Of a stretch of DNA of 64,000 bases, positions 1-8,144 are shown one piece after another; within the stretch, counting starts at the first letter, position 1; the number at the start of each line of letters is the position of its first letter. The translations under genes and the position numbers were made by a program. Origin of the DNA: Acidobacteriota bacterium. Its GTDB lineage: Bacteria; Acidobacteriota; Terriglobia; Acidiferrales; UBA7541. The notes below the pieces were generated by a model that was not told the DNA's origin, did not search any database, and saw only the letters and a program-made list of their open reading frames with translations. The stretch is from positions 124,001 through 188,000 of the forward strand of contig JABCYZ010000001.1 of NCBI GenBank assembly GCA_013289955.1. The letters run 5' to 3'.

Positions 1-77
1 AGTTCGTGTTTCGACGCGGCATCGAGTTCCCCATCGATGAAATCCGAGAGTTCGTGAATGACGTCTTCGCAGTTCAA
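1..77 (-). CDS. Anti-sigma factor, zinc-finger type (N-terminus only)
   Basis: The first 25 or so codons of a gene that runs off the left edge of the window. It starts with TTG, which overlaps the TGA stop of the ECF sigma gene, so the two are probably translationally coupled. The visible residues carry Cys-Glu-Asp near the start followed by the pattern LSDFIDGELD, which is typical of the N-terminal zinc-binding helix of zf-HC2 anti-sigma factors. The expected HxxxCxxC motif and membrane segment lie outside the window. By family, such proteins hold the cognate sigma factor inactive at the inner membrane. Assignment rests on the motif plus the location directly after a sigma gene. Confidence 0.7.
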   Translation of the reverse strand, partial: MNCEDVIHELSDFIDGELDAASKHE

Positions 78-763
78 TTTGTCCCACCCTGCTGAAAATA
101 GCGATTCAATTTCTGCCTGAGTTTCAGCCTCGCCCGTAGTAGCCGCGATTTCACGGCTGGAACAGAAATTCCTACTGCGGCCGCGGTTTCCTCCGTCGAG
201 AGCTCTTCAATGTCGCGAAGCACAAAAACCGTACGATACTCCGGCTCGAGCTCGTCAATCACGCTGGACAATATCTCCCGCATCTCCGTTTGCGCAAAGC
301 GCTGCTCGGGCCCAGGGCCCCAATCCTGGATCTCGCGCGGCATGAGCTCTTCGTCGCCTTGGATGGGCTCGTCCAGAGAGAACTGATTCGGCCTGCGCTT
401 CCGCAGACGCATCAACGCCTCATTCGCGGCTATGCGCACCAGCCAGGTATAAAACCGCGAGTCACCCTGAAAATTTTTCAAATGGGAATAGGATTTGAGG
501 AAGGCGTCCTGCATCGCGTCTTCGGCATCTTCGCGATTGCGCGTGATGTTCATGGTAAGCCGGAAGATCTTGCGCTCATAGCGGCTGACCAATTCCTCGA
601 AAGCCGCCGTGTCGCCGGACTTCGCCGCCGCGACCAGCAGATGCTCGTCTTCGCGCGCAACCGCCGAGGCCAGACGGTGTGGATTAGGTGTACTCAAGAA
701 ATTTCGCGGGCAAACGGCCAGCCCTGCTCCAATTGTCCCCTTCCTTACGTTAGCACAAAGCAC
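74..763 (-). CDS. RNA polymerase ECF sigma factor (RpoE-like)
   Basis: Sigma-70 family protein of the extracytoplasmic-function group. Region 2 starts near residue 42 (AAKSGDTAAFEELVSRY) and contains the core-binding and -10 recognition helices (DAMQDAFLKSY). Region 4 near residues 170-215 has the helix-turn-helix ELSTEETAAAVGISVPAVKS, which contacts the -35 element. The ATG at 763 gives 229 residues with about 35 that do not match the family; a TTG about 23 codons in may be the real start. The stop overlaps the start of the anti-sigma gene, the usual sigma/anti-sigma pair. Role: redirects RNA polymerase to a stress or envelope regulon, which is unknown here. Confidence 0.9.
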   Translation of the reverse strand: MLCANVRKGTIGAGLAVCPRNFLSTPNPHRLASAVAREDEHLLVAAAKSGDTAAFEELVSRYERKIFRLTMNITRNREDAEDAMQDAFLKSYSHLKNFQGDSRFYTWLVRIAANEALMRLRKRRPNQFSLDEPIQGDEELMPREIQDWGPGPEQRFAQTEMREILSSVIDELEPEYRTVFVLRDIEELSTEETAAAVGISVPAVKSRLLRARLKLRQKLNRYFQQGGTN

Positions 764-1158
764 GAATAGGCACCCGCTACTCCCTTCTTTCGATGAGGCA
801 GCCTATCCCCAGGATTCAGGAATCTCCGGTCGAATGTGTTCCGGCGCCGGTTACGAGAGAGTGACAGTGCTTGACAGCCAGAGCCCGCCTGTCTACAGTT
901 TTGGTTGAGTATTCGCACAGAGCACGATGGCCTACCGAGACCTTTCTCTTTCCTCCCGGCTCCCACTTTCCACGCGCTTCTGCCTTTCTGTATCCCTTTC
1001 ACGGCCTTGGCCCTGCGCTGCTTTCAGAGACTCGCTGGGTGGCCTTGTTTTCCGGCGTTCTCGAACGCTGCTTCCGCACCACCCTGAGACCTTGACCGTT
1101 GGGACCGTCTCCAGCGAAACCTTGGAACTTCATACTCAAAATAGGCAACACTAGGACC
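764..1158. other. Intergenic region between divergent sigma and mug genes
   Basis: About 395 bases with no convincing gene; the short open frames here lack family resemblance. It must hold the promoters for the sigma factor (minus) and for the mug-led gene set (plus). One good plus-strand promoter candidate is listed separately at 871-899. Confidence 0.6.
871..899 (+). promoter_or_regulatory. Candidate sigma-70 promoter (perfect -35, 17-bp spacer)
   Basis: TTGACA at 871-876, a spacer of 17 bases, then TACAGT at 894-899 (4 of 6 match to TATAAT). It points toward the mug gene, leaving a leader of about 250 bases. The match is by inspection only; transcription has not been shown. Confidence 0.4.
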
Positions 1159-1710
1159 ATGCGAACACTCCCCGACCATCTCCGAAAAGGCATGAAGCTG
1201 GTCATCGTCGGCTGCAATCCGAGCGAATCCTCTGTGCGTGTCGGCCACTACTATGCGGGACGTACCAACCAGTTCTGGCCGATCCTTTACGAAAGCGGCG
1301 TTGTGCCCGAACCGTTCGACTATCACGACGACAAGCGCGTAATCGAATTTGGCATCGGACTCACCGACCTCGTCAAGCGACCCACGAAAGGCGCAGAAGA
1401 GCTCACGCGCGGAGACTTCGCCGAAGGCCGCATCGTACTCTCGCAGAAGCTCGAAGAATTCGCCCCGCACGTTGTCGCCTTCAACGGCAAAATAGTTTAC
1501 GAGCAGTTTTCGCAGCGCAAGTGCAAGTTCGGTCTCCAGAAGGAATTGCTCTACGGAGCGCGCGTCTACGTGCTGCCCTCCACCAGCAGCCAAAATGCGC
1601 AAGGGAAGAGCGAGAAGTTGCAGCATTTCCGCAAACTCGCGCAAGTCGTCGCCAGGACGGAGAAAGAGCGCGATACCAAGGAACGCGAGGTCAAGGGACA
1701 GGCACTTTAG
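1159..1710 (+). CDS. mug: G:T/U mismatch-specific DNA glycosylase (Mug/TDG family)
   Basis: Uracil-DNA glycosylase superfamily, Mug/TDG branch: removes uracil or thymine mispaired with guanine, starting base-excision repair. The first motif GCNPS (residues 18-22) corresponds to the GINPG active-site loop, with Asn20 as the residue that positions water. The second motif VLPSTSSQNA (138-147) matches the DNA-intercalating loop. The 183 residues from ATG 1159 fit the family (E. coli Mug is about 168). An earlier in-frame start at 1099 would add 20 residues with no family match. A lysine/glutamate-rich tail follows the second motif. It is followed closely by an enoyl-CoA hydratase gene; no functional link is apparent. 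Confidence 0.88.
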   Translation: MRTLPDHLRKGMKLVIVGCNPSESSVRVGHYYAGRTNQFWPILYESGVVPEPFDYHDDKRVIEFGIGLTDLVKRPTKGAEELTRGDFAEGRIVLSQKLEEFAPHVVAFNGKIVYEQFSQRKCKFGLQKELLYGARVYVLPSTSSQNAQGKSEKLQHFRKLAQVVARTEKERDTKEREVKGQAL

Positions 1711-1724
1711 AATGGGGAAACTTT

Positions 1725-2540
1725 ATGAGTAACGCAGCGCAAACTGCTCCCGCAGGTCCGGTCCTACTGGAAAGCCGCCACGATAGCATCGCGGTTCTGG
1801 TGATGAACCGACCCGACAAGTTGAACGCCCTGAACAGCGAACTCTCGACCGCTCTGAACGAAGCGCTTGCCCGCATCGCCGATGATGATTCCATTCACGT
1901 TGTCGTGCTGTGCGGAGCAGGCCGCGCGTTTTGCGCAGGAGGCGACCTCGCCGCCATCGGCAAAGGGCGCGAGCGTAACGAGACTGCCGAGCTGGGTCCG
2001 ATTCTGCGATCCGGCATGCAAGCCGTGCTGAAAATGCGTCTGATGCCGCAGCCTGTGATCGCTGCCGTGAACGGCGCGGCGGCTGGCGCCGGCATGAACA
2101 TCGCGCTTGCTGCCGACATCCGCATCGCAGCGGAGACGGCAACCTTCGGGCAGAATTTCTCCAAAGTAGGATTGTTCCCCGATTATGGAGGGACCTATTT
2201 TCTTCCGCAGCTTGTGGGCCCTTCGGTGGCCGCCGAAATGTTTTACACCGGCGAGATGATCGATGCGCAATCTGCGCTGCGCCTCGGGATCGTGAGCCGC
2301 GTCGTCCCGGCAGCGCAGCTGGAAGCGGAAGTGAAAACGCTAGCGCAAAAAATCGCGCAAGGTCCTCCGATCGCCATCCGCGCCGTGAAAAAGATTCTCT
2401 TTGGAAGCCACAAAGACGCGCTAGTGAAAGCTCTCGATCACGAAGTAGAGCTGCAGATGAAATGTTTTCATTCGGAAGATTGCAGTGAGGGAATCCGCGC
2501 CTTCTTCGAAAAACGGCATCCGAAATTCCAAGGCAAGTAA
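1725..2540 (+). CDS. Enoyl-CoA hydratase/isomerase family protein
   Basis: Crotonase-fold enzyme of 271 residues acting on CoA thioesters, most likely in fatty acid or aromatic acid degradation. Start chosen at ATG 1725 because GGGGAAA lies 5-8 bases upstream and the crotonase fold begins soon after; the frame is open further 5' but without family match. Visible features: FCAGGDLAAIG (68-78), which forms the CoA/oxyanion pocket, and the second oxyanion segment NGAAAGAGMNIALAADI. In the position of the second catalytic acid the protein has LFPDYGGTYFLP, with Asp in place of Glu, a pattern seen in PaaG-type isomerases rather than classical hydratases. The exact substrate cannot be told from sequence. 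Confidence 0.88.
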   Translation: MSNAAQTAPAGPVLLESRHDSIAVLVMNRPDKLNALNSELSTALNEALARIADDDSIHVVVLCGAGRAFCAGGDLAAIGKGRERNETAELGPILRSGMQAVLKMRLMPQPVIAAVNGAAAGAGMNIALAADIRIAAETATFGQNFSKVGLFPDYGGTYFLPQLVGPSVAAEMFYTGEMIDAQSALRLGIVSRVVPAAQLEAEVKTLAQKIAQGPPIAIRAVKKILFGSHKDALVKALDHEVELQMKCFHSEDCSEGIRAFFEKRHPKFQGK

Positions 2541-2585
2541 TGACGCGATCCGGACGGTGTCCCGCCGTCGAGTTTCCGGGCAGGT

Positions 2586-2918
2586 GTGGCTGAAATGGAT
2601 GACATGCAAGTCTCGGTGAAAGAAGTAAGCGACCGCATCGCTCGCTGCGACCATCTGCTGCTGGTCGACGTACGCGAACAGTGGGAATATGACCTTTGCA
2701 AGATTCCTGGAGCCAAATGGATTCCCCTAGGCGAATTGCCGGCCAACTTGAATACGTTGCTGGACGCAGGCGACGTCATTTGCTATTGCCATCACGGGAT
2801 GCGCAGCCTCGACGCCGCGGTGTGGCTCCGGCAGCAGGGCGTCGAGAGCGCAAAGTCGATGGCGGGCGGCATCGAACGCTGGTCGGCGGAAATTGATGCA
2901 AGTGTGCCGCGGTATTGA
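2586..2918 (+). CDS. Rhodanese-like domain protein
   Basis: Single rhodanese domain of 110 residues. The active-site loop C-H-H-G-M-R-S (residues 68-74) matches the sulfurtransferase pattern CxxGxRS, with Cys68 as the persulfide carrier; the preceding strand LLLVDVREQWEY is the conserved CH2A motif. The start is GTG 2586; ATG 2595 is an equally possible start. By family it moves sulfane sulfur to cyanide or protein acceptors, or acts in redox signalling. It lies 45 bases after the enoyl-CoA hydratase and 49 before an Spx/ArsC-like gene, so the three may be cotranscribed. The natural acceptor is unknown. Confidence 0.88.
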   Translation: MAEMDDMQVSVKEVSDRIARCDHLLLVDVREQWEYDLCKIPGAKWIPLGELPANLNTLLDAGDVICYCHHGMRSLDAAVWLRQQGVESAKSMAGGIERWSAEIDASVPRY

Positions 2919-2967
2919 AGCGCACAGACTGAATTCCGTGCCGACTGCGCGTGAAAAGGACTGATTC

Positions 2968-3321
2968 ATGGCAAAGACGAAAATCAAGTTCCTCGAGAAG
3001 CCGACCTGCACGACCTGCCGGAAAGCCAAGGAATATCTCGAAAAGCTGGGCGCGGAGCTCGAACTGCGCAGCCTGGATGCGCAACCGCTCAGCGAAGCCG
3101 AACTCGATAAACTCATTGGCACTCGCGACTACAAACTATTTCTGAGCCAGCGAAATGAACTCTACCGAACGAAAAACATGGCGGAGAAGCCTCCCACGAG
3201 ACAGGAAGCCATCAAGTACATGGCCAAGGTACCGAATCTCATTCGCCGGCCGGTGGCCATTCGAGGGGACCAGATTGTTCTAGGCTACAACGAAGAGGCT
3301 TACAAGAAATTGCTGGAGTAA
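2968..3321 (+). CDS. Spx/ArsC-family thioredoxin-fold protein
   Basis: A 117-residue protein of the ArsC/Spx/MgsR superfamily. It has a C-T-T-C motif at residues 14-17 in the position of the redox or catalytic Cys, and the typical C-terminal pattern of cis-Pro region plus LIRRPVAIRGDQIVLGYN, which resembles the ArsC 'NRPIV...GRP' segment. AAGGA just upstream of ATG 2968 supports the start. The family includes thioredoxin-coupled arsenate reductases and Spx-type regulators. No ars genes are near, so an arsenic role is not supported; a thiol-redox role beside the rhodanese gene is more likely. Confidence 0.8.
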   Translation: MAKTKIKFLEKPTCTTCRKAKEYLEKLGAELELRSLDAQPLSEAELDKLIGTRDYKLFLSQRNELYRTKNMAEKPPTRQEAIKYMAKVPNLIRRPVAIRGDQIVLGYNEEAYKKLLE

Positions 3322-3391
3322 ATGAGCGTCGCGGGGCAAGCATGGCAAACCAGGCGTCTTTGGGCGGCCTCCTCCGGTTAGATCGTTCGCA

Positions 3392-3976
3392 ATGGATATA
3401 AAGACCATCGCTATTGTTGGTGCAGGAGAATTGGGCCGCATGTTCGCGAATGCGGCGGCACTCGCCGGCTTTCGCACCATTCTTGAGGACATCTCGCCTT
3501 CGTCCCTGGAGCAGCGAATCGCGCGCATTGCCCAAGTTCTTGGCGATGATGTGGCCCGCGGAAAAATTACCTCCGCGGTCCGGGACGCTGCACTGGCGAA
3601 TCTCAGTACGGCCAATTCGGCTGAAGACGCCTCGCGCGGAGCGGACCTGATCATTGAAACGGTCCCCGACGAAATGGAAATGAAGATCGAGCTCTTCACG
3701 ATTTTCGACAAATTCGCCAAACCCGGCGCCATTTTCGCGAGCACAACTGCTTCGATGTCCATCACGGAGTTGGCTTCCGTTACCTTTTGCCCGGAGCGTT
3801 GCATCGGAATGCGCCTTTTCGAGAACACGCAACACGCAACGCGCCTCGAACTGGTGAAAGGCCGCGAGACTTCCGGAGAAACGATTGCAGCTTGCTGGGA
3901 AGTAGGCCGCCGCCTGGGCAAGGAAGTGTTCTTGTTAAGCGACGAGCAAGTCGCATCCGCGAATGCGGCCAATTGA
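3392..3976 (+). CDS. 3-hydroxyacyl-CoA dehydrogenase, NAD-binding domain only
   Basis: A 194-residue protein with a Rossmann fold: GAGELG (residues 10-15) is the dinucleotide-binding GxGxxG, and ADLIIETVPDEMEMK matches the conserved acidic stretch of the 3-hydroxyacyl-CoA dehydrogenase N-domain. The C-terminal helical domain that completes the active site and dimer interface in normal 280-residue enzymes is absent, as is a clear catalytic His-Glu pair context. It is therefore either a truncated form, a regulatory or NAD-binding paralogue, or dependent on a partner. The reading frame is otherwise intact and codon use looks like that of its neighbours. The start ATG 3392 lacks an obvious ribosome binding site. 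Confidence 0.75.
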   Translation: MDIKTIAIVGAGELGRMFANAAALAGFRTILEDISPSSLEQRIARIAQVLGDDVARGKITSAVRDAALANLSTANSAEDASRGADLIIETVPDEMEMKIELFTIFDKFAKPGAIFASTTASMSITELASVTFCPERCIGMRLFENTQHATRLELVKGRETSGETIAACWEVGRRLGKEVFLLSDEQVASANAAN

Positions 3977-4046
3977 ACTCTCATCGTCGCGGGAATCTCG
4001 CAAGGCAAAACGCCTCCGAATCGCGATAGAAAATACAAGCGAAGAC

Positions 4047-4568
4047 ATGAACAAAGCTCTCCCGGAAAAAATCGTCATCCAGCAGGGCGACCTGACGGAC
4101 ATGGACACGGACGCCATCGTCAACGCCACAAACAACGACCTGCAAATGGGCGCGGGTGTCGCGGGAGCGATCCGGCGCAAGGGCGGCGAAGAAATTCAGC
4201 GCGAGTGCGACGCGATCGGAAGCATTCCCCTCGGTTACGCCGCCATCACAGGCGGCGGGAAGCTTAAGGCGCGCCACGTCATCCACGCGGCCAGCATGCA
4301 GCTCGGCGGGCGTACCACGCCCGCCAACCTGCGCAATTCCATCGCTCATTCTCTTCGCATCGCCGCCGAACGCGGCCTGAAGACCATCGCTTTCCCAGCC
4401 GTAGGGACAGGAATCGCTGGATTCCCAATCGAGGAATGCGCTTCCATCCTGCTGCACGAAGCCGCCCAGCATCTGAAGACCGAAACCTCGCTCGAGAAAA
4501 TCTACTTTGTGCTTTTTGACGACCGCGCCTGCGATATCTTTACAAGAGCCTGGAAGCGGATGGAGTGA
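4047..4568 (+). CDS. Macro-domain (ADP-ribose binding) protein
   Basis: A 173-residue single macro domain: the segment IVNATNNDLQMGAGVAGAI (24-42) matches the ADP-ribose-binding loop of YmdB/MacroD-type proteins, and the second phosphate loop FPAVGTGIAGFP is present. By family it would bind or hydrolyse O-acetyl-ADP-ribose or mono-ADP-ribose on proteins. The start ATG 4047 places the domain at the N-terminus; an in-frame ATG at 3963 would overlap the preceding gene by 14 bases and add 28 residues without family match. The gene ends a plus-strand run that faces the convergent M1-like gene. Confidence 0.87.
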   Translation: MNKALPEKIVIQQGDLTDMDTDAIVNATNNDLQMGAGVAGAIRRKGGEEIQRECDAIGSIPLGYAAITGGGKLKARHVIHAASMQLGGRTTPANLRNSIAHSLRIAAERGLKTIAFPAVGTGIAGFPIEECASILLHEAAQHLKTETSLEKIYFVLFDDRACDIFTRAWKRME

Positions 4569-4748
4569 AGGCCCGCTGCAGCTCTCCGGGGCGCCGGACT
4601 ACCCCGCGCTGTATCGATTTCCGCGGCGGACAGGACGCCTTGCCTGGAACCTCTTCCGGCTCAGGCATCCTTCCTCACCGGGGATGTCAAGAGAGCCAGT
4701 ATTGCATCGAAAGGCCTTGTGGGGCGAGGCCAGTCCCGGCCAGGCCTT

Positions 4749-6887
4749 CTATTGACTGGGCTTTTTTAGCGTGGGGCGGTCGCCCGCAGGAGGCGGTGGC
4801 GGCGTGCCGGATGCCGGCGTCGTACCTGTCGCAGGATTGGCTGCCGAAATGCCGCCTTCCGAATAGGGTTTTTTCAGCCAGCGTTCAGCCTCTTCTTGAG
4901 CGCCACCAGTGTTATCGTTCGTCTGTTTTGCCTTGCTGTACTGATTCACGGCGCGTTCGCGCTGACCAAGCAAATCGAAAATCTTGCCAAGATAGATGTT
5001 GCTCCAGCATTCTGTCCATTTTTCCGATGGCTCTGGAACGGCCTGCAGGGACTCACGGAAGGCGTTGGCAGCGGCCTGATAATTCTTTTGGTAGAAGAAA
5101 GCTTCGCCCATGCGGAAATTGGCCAGCGGTCGGCCAGGCTGAATCGAGAGCGCTCTCTGATATTGCTGGATAGCGGGGTAGTAGTTGCCCTGCTCGGCGA
5201 GCTCCTCTCCGCGGGCAATGGCCGCGCGAGCGCGAAGCGAAACGCTGCCTTTGAGGACAAGATTGTTGGGATCAACCTTAACGCCGCCGGGCTTCGGTCG
5301 GCCGAAGGTTTCGACGATAAACGGGGATTCCATGCCGAGAACATCCACCCATTTTGTTTCCGGATTGCCTTCGGTATCGATGCGCAGCTCGACGGGCATG
5401 CTGAAGGTATCGATGGGCTGCTTGATCTTGCCGACGATGCGGAAGCCTTTGGGCGTGCGGTAGACCACAAACTCCGTCGTGAAGTCAGGGACGCCAGTGG
5501 AGTTCAGCCATTGCACGAAGAAACCACGCAGATTCGGGGCGACCTGGCCGGGTTTAGCCGCCGCTTGGACGTCGCGGTCGGCCAGATTCACCAGATTATC
5601 GATGGTGGCCGTCTTCCCCGCATAAGTTGTCGCAAAATCATGGAGCAAATTTCCAAAGGCGACATCCCCCATCAGTCCACGGAGCATGTGGAAAACCATC
5701 GCGCCTTTGTTGAGCACCACCGAGCGGTAGTCGCTCGAATAAGGAGCGAGCCGTACTGCCTGCGCAATGGGGGCAGCTTCGTCATACATGAGCGCGCCTA
5801 CCGCAAATTCGTCGACAACGCGCAGACCGGCTTCTTTGCCGGCACTCTTCTCGGCGTAGATCTCCTCGCAATAGCGCGAAAGTCCGTCGGTAACCCAGAC
5901 ATCCGCAGAAGTAGCCGGGAGAATGGAGTTACCAAACCATTGAGCCGCAACGAGCCCTGCGATGGTGCGCTCGGCGGTTTTCGGTTCCCAGAGGCGGTGG
6001 CTGAGGAGGAGAACGCCAGGCGCGGCGAAATCGCGCACGGTCCCGTCCGGCAACTGAATGACCGTAAACTCCGGATCCTGGAGACCGCCGAAAAGGTCGG
6101 AAAAAACCGTGACGGCGCGGGCCACATCATCGGCAAACCCCTGTGCGTTCGCCGAATCGGAGCGGGGAGCATACACGGCTACGTCAATTCCTTCGGCCTG
6201 CTTGGGATTCAGCTGCAGATTCCCAGCGACAAACGTGCCGTGCGGGCCGGGAGTCTTGCATTCAAAGGTGTAGAGGAGCCGTCCACCTTCCGCGCCGGAC
6301 TTTCCAGCCATCGGCGTCGGGGCAGAGCTTTTTCCCGAACCTGCGACAGCGAAACTGTCCGGCACGTTCAGATGGAAGGTCGCGGTGTAACGATTGGAAG
6401 GATAGTTCGTCAACGGAAACCATCTGGAGGGGAGAAGCAAATAAGCGTCTTCGTGGCCGATGACCGCGGCACGCACTCCCGGGACGGGGCTGTTTTCCTC
6501 GTTGGCGAGCAAGCCCGCATAGGTGAATGTCAGTGTGACATGGCCACCAGTGGCAACGGGAGTCGGCAGGGTCACGAGAACGTAAAGCGGGTTCATCGAG
6601 TCGCGGCCAAATCCCAGGGATTTGCCGTCGGCCGTCTTTACGTCGCTTACCACGAGATTCGGATGGAGCTCAACTCTTAGGTTGCTGGAAACGTCGGTGG
6701 CCCTGAAGTCGATTTTGGCGATGGCGCTGATGGATTGGTGGTTGGAATCAAGCGTGGCAGAGATATCGTAATGATCCGCGAGAAAACCGGCGGGCCGGGG
6801 AGCCTGGGCGCGGAGTGGGGAAACGGCGCAAGCCAGTACGACAAACAGGACAGAAAATGCAATACGGATTCTTCGGCAAAGGGGCAT
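4749..6887 (-). CDS. Secreted M1-peptidase-like protein lacking the zinc site, with C-terminal TPR
   Basis: A 712-residue protein with a signal peptide (about residues 1-27), an M1-family N-terminal beta domain (DFRATDVSSNLRVELHPNL), a thermolysin-like region and a C-terminal TPR segment (roughly 590-690). In M1 aminopeptidases the zinc site is HEXXH-X18-E; here the aligned positions read GLVAA-X18-D (around residues 310-334) although the flanking QWFGN is retained, and the GxMEN exopeptidase motif is also missing. It is therefore very probably not a peptidase but a binding or scaffold protein. The start at 6887 is chosen because GAAAGG lies 8 bases upstream; an in-frame ATG at 6923 has no such site. 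Last gene of the lpxB/ABC cluster. Confidence 0.82.
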   Translation of the reverse strand: MPLCRRIRIAFSVLFVVLACAVSPLRAQAPRPAGFLADHYDISATLDSNHQSISAIAKIDFRATDVSSNLRVELHPNLVVSDVKTADGKSLGFGRDSMNPLYVLVTLPTPVATGGHVTLTFTYAGLLANEENSPVPGVRAAVIGHEDAYLLLPSRWFPLTNYPSNRYTATFHLNVPDSFAVAGSGKSSAPTPMAGKSGAEGGRLLYTFECKTPGPHGTFVAGNLQLNPKQAEGIDVAVYAPRSDSANAQGFADDVARAVTVFSDLFGGLQDPEFTVIQLPDGTVRDFAAPGVLLLSHRLWEPKTAERTIAGLVAAQWFGNSILPATSADVWVTDGLSRYCEEIYAEKSAGKEAGLRVVDEFAVGALMYDEAAPIAQAVRLAPYSSDYRSVVLNKGAMVFHMLRGLMGDVAFGNLLHDFATTYAGKTATIDNLVNLADRDVQAAAKPGQVAPNLRGFFVQWLNSTGVPDFTTEFVVYRTPKGFRIVGKIKQPIDTFSMPVELRIDTEGNPETKWVDVLGMESPFIVETFGRPKPGGVKVDPNNLVLKGSVSLRARAAIARGEELAEQGNYYPAIQQYQRALSIQPGRPLANFRMGEAFFYQKNYQAAANAFRESLQAVPEPSEKWTECWSNIYLGKIFDLLGQRERAVNQYSKAKQTNDNTGGAQEEAERWLKKPYSEGGISAANPATGTTPASGTPPPPPAGDRPTLKKPSQ

Positions 6888-6980
6888 CAAACTACCTTTC
6901 AATGACCTGACAAAATGGGGCACCTTTCATTAGGGTGCAGACCGACACCATTCTGCCTATATAGGATAGCAGAGACCCGC

Positions 6981-8126
6981 CTAAGTGTTGCCAGCGACGG
7001 TCGAGAGAAGCGCGACAATCGCGTCCGCGGCTCGGTCGACGGCTCCCGGAGGCCCGAGACGCTTGCGGACTTCAGCGAGGCCGGAGCGAAGCTCCTCGCG
7101 GGCCTGAGGCTCGTTGAGCAGGCGCAGTACCTCTTCGGCCACTCGCGCCGGAGTGAAGTCCTTTTGAATGAGCTCGGGAACGACGCGGCGCCCGGCGATC
7201 AGGTTCACCATACTGAAGTAAGACGTCTGAACCAGGGGCTTGGCGAGCAGGGCGGTTAAGGGCGTCACGCGATAAACAACCACCATGGGCACGTCAAGAA
7301 GGGCGGCTTCAACGGTCGCTGTGCCGCTCGAGACAATCGCGGCATCGGCAGCGGCCAGCGCATTGTACGTCTGGCCTTCGACGACGCGGACGTTCAGCCC
7401 AGTTTTCCACCCCGCTCTTAGCTCGTTGATGTTGCTGTGAGCGGCAGCTGCGAGGACAAACTGGGCGGGGCGGCGCTCCTGGATGCGTTGCGAAGCTTCG
7501 CGAATGACCGGCATGTGCTGGGCGAGTTCGGCAGACCTGCTCCCGGGCAAGATCGCAATAACCGGCTGGCCGGGATCGAGGCTGTGCTGGCGGCAGAACT
7601 CCTCGCGGGTTTCTGTTGCATGCACGGCGCCGACCAGCGGATGGCCGATGAACTCTGTCGGCACGCCCGCGCCGCCGAAGAATGCTTCTTCGAAAGGAAA
7701 AATGCACAGAGCTTTCGTGAACCGCCGCCGCACAACCCGCACTCGCCAGGGACGCCAGGCCCAGAATTGCGGACAAATGTAGTAGATGTTGCGCACACCG
7801 TGCCGGCGCAGCTTGCGCGCTAGACGCAGATGGAAGCCGGGAAAGTCGGTGAGGATCGCGAAAGGCGGTTTGCGGCGTTCAGCTGCCGAAACCAAGCGTC
7901 GCATAGCCCGGATCAGCGAAGGAAGGTGGCTGAGAATCTCTGTGATGCCGAGGACGGAAACTTCGGAGTAGTCGGTGATGACATCAACGCCGGCGGCGCG
8001 CATTTGTGGGCCGCCCATGCCGAAGAGAGCGACGTCCATGCGCTTTTCGAGCGCCAGAGCGAGGCGGGAGGCGTACATATCCCCGGAAGCCTCGCCTGCG
8101 GAAATTAAGAGCGGAATCGGTGGCAT
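6981..8126 (-). CDS. lpxB: Lipid-A-disaccharide synthase
   Basis: Glycosyltransferase family 19 enzyme that joins UDP-2,3-diacylglucosamine and 2,3-diacylglucosamine-1-phosphate (lipid X) to give the lipid A disaccharide at the inner membrane. At 381 residues it has the usual length. Diagnostic motifs: N-terminal SAGEASGD, DFPGFHLRLA, the stretch YYICPQFWAWRPWR, FIGHPLV, ILPGSRSAE and the nucleotide-binding SSGTATVEAALLDVPMVVVY. The gene begins 18 bases after the ABC exporter gene and is probably cotranscribed with it. It shows that the organism makes a lipid A outer membrane. Confidence 0.96.
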   Translation of the reverse strand: MPPIPLLISAGEASGDMYASRLALALEKRMDVALFGMGGPQMRAAGVDVITDYSEVSVLGITEILSHLPSLIRAMRRLVSAAERRKPPFAILTDFPGFHLRLARKLRRHGVRNIYYICPQFWAWRPWRVRVVRRRFTKALCIFPFEEAFFGGAGVPTEFIGHPLVGAVHATETREEFCRQHSLDPGQPVIAILPGSRSAELAQHMPVIREASQRIQERRPAQFVLAAAAHSNINELRAGWKTGLNVRVVEGQTYNALAAADAAIVSSGTATVEAALLDVPMVVVYRVTPLTALLAKPLVQTSYFSMVNLIAGRRVVPELIQKDFTPARVAEEVLRLLNEPQAREELRSGLAEVRKRLGPPGAVDRAADAIVALLSTVAGNT

Positions 8127-8144
8127 GCGGGGGCGGCGCGACGC

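Noticed and set aside
4896..6680. Long plus-strand open frame (594 codons) opposite the M1-like gene
   Set aside because: It is antisense to a gene with clear family features and has no recognisable domain; GC-rich DNA gives such mirror frames.
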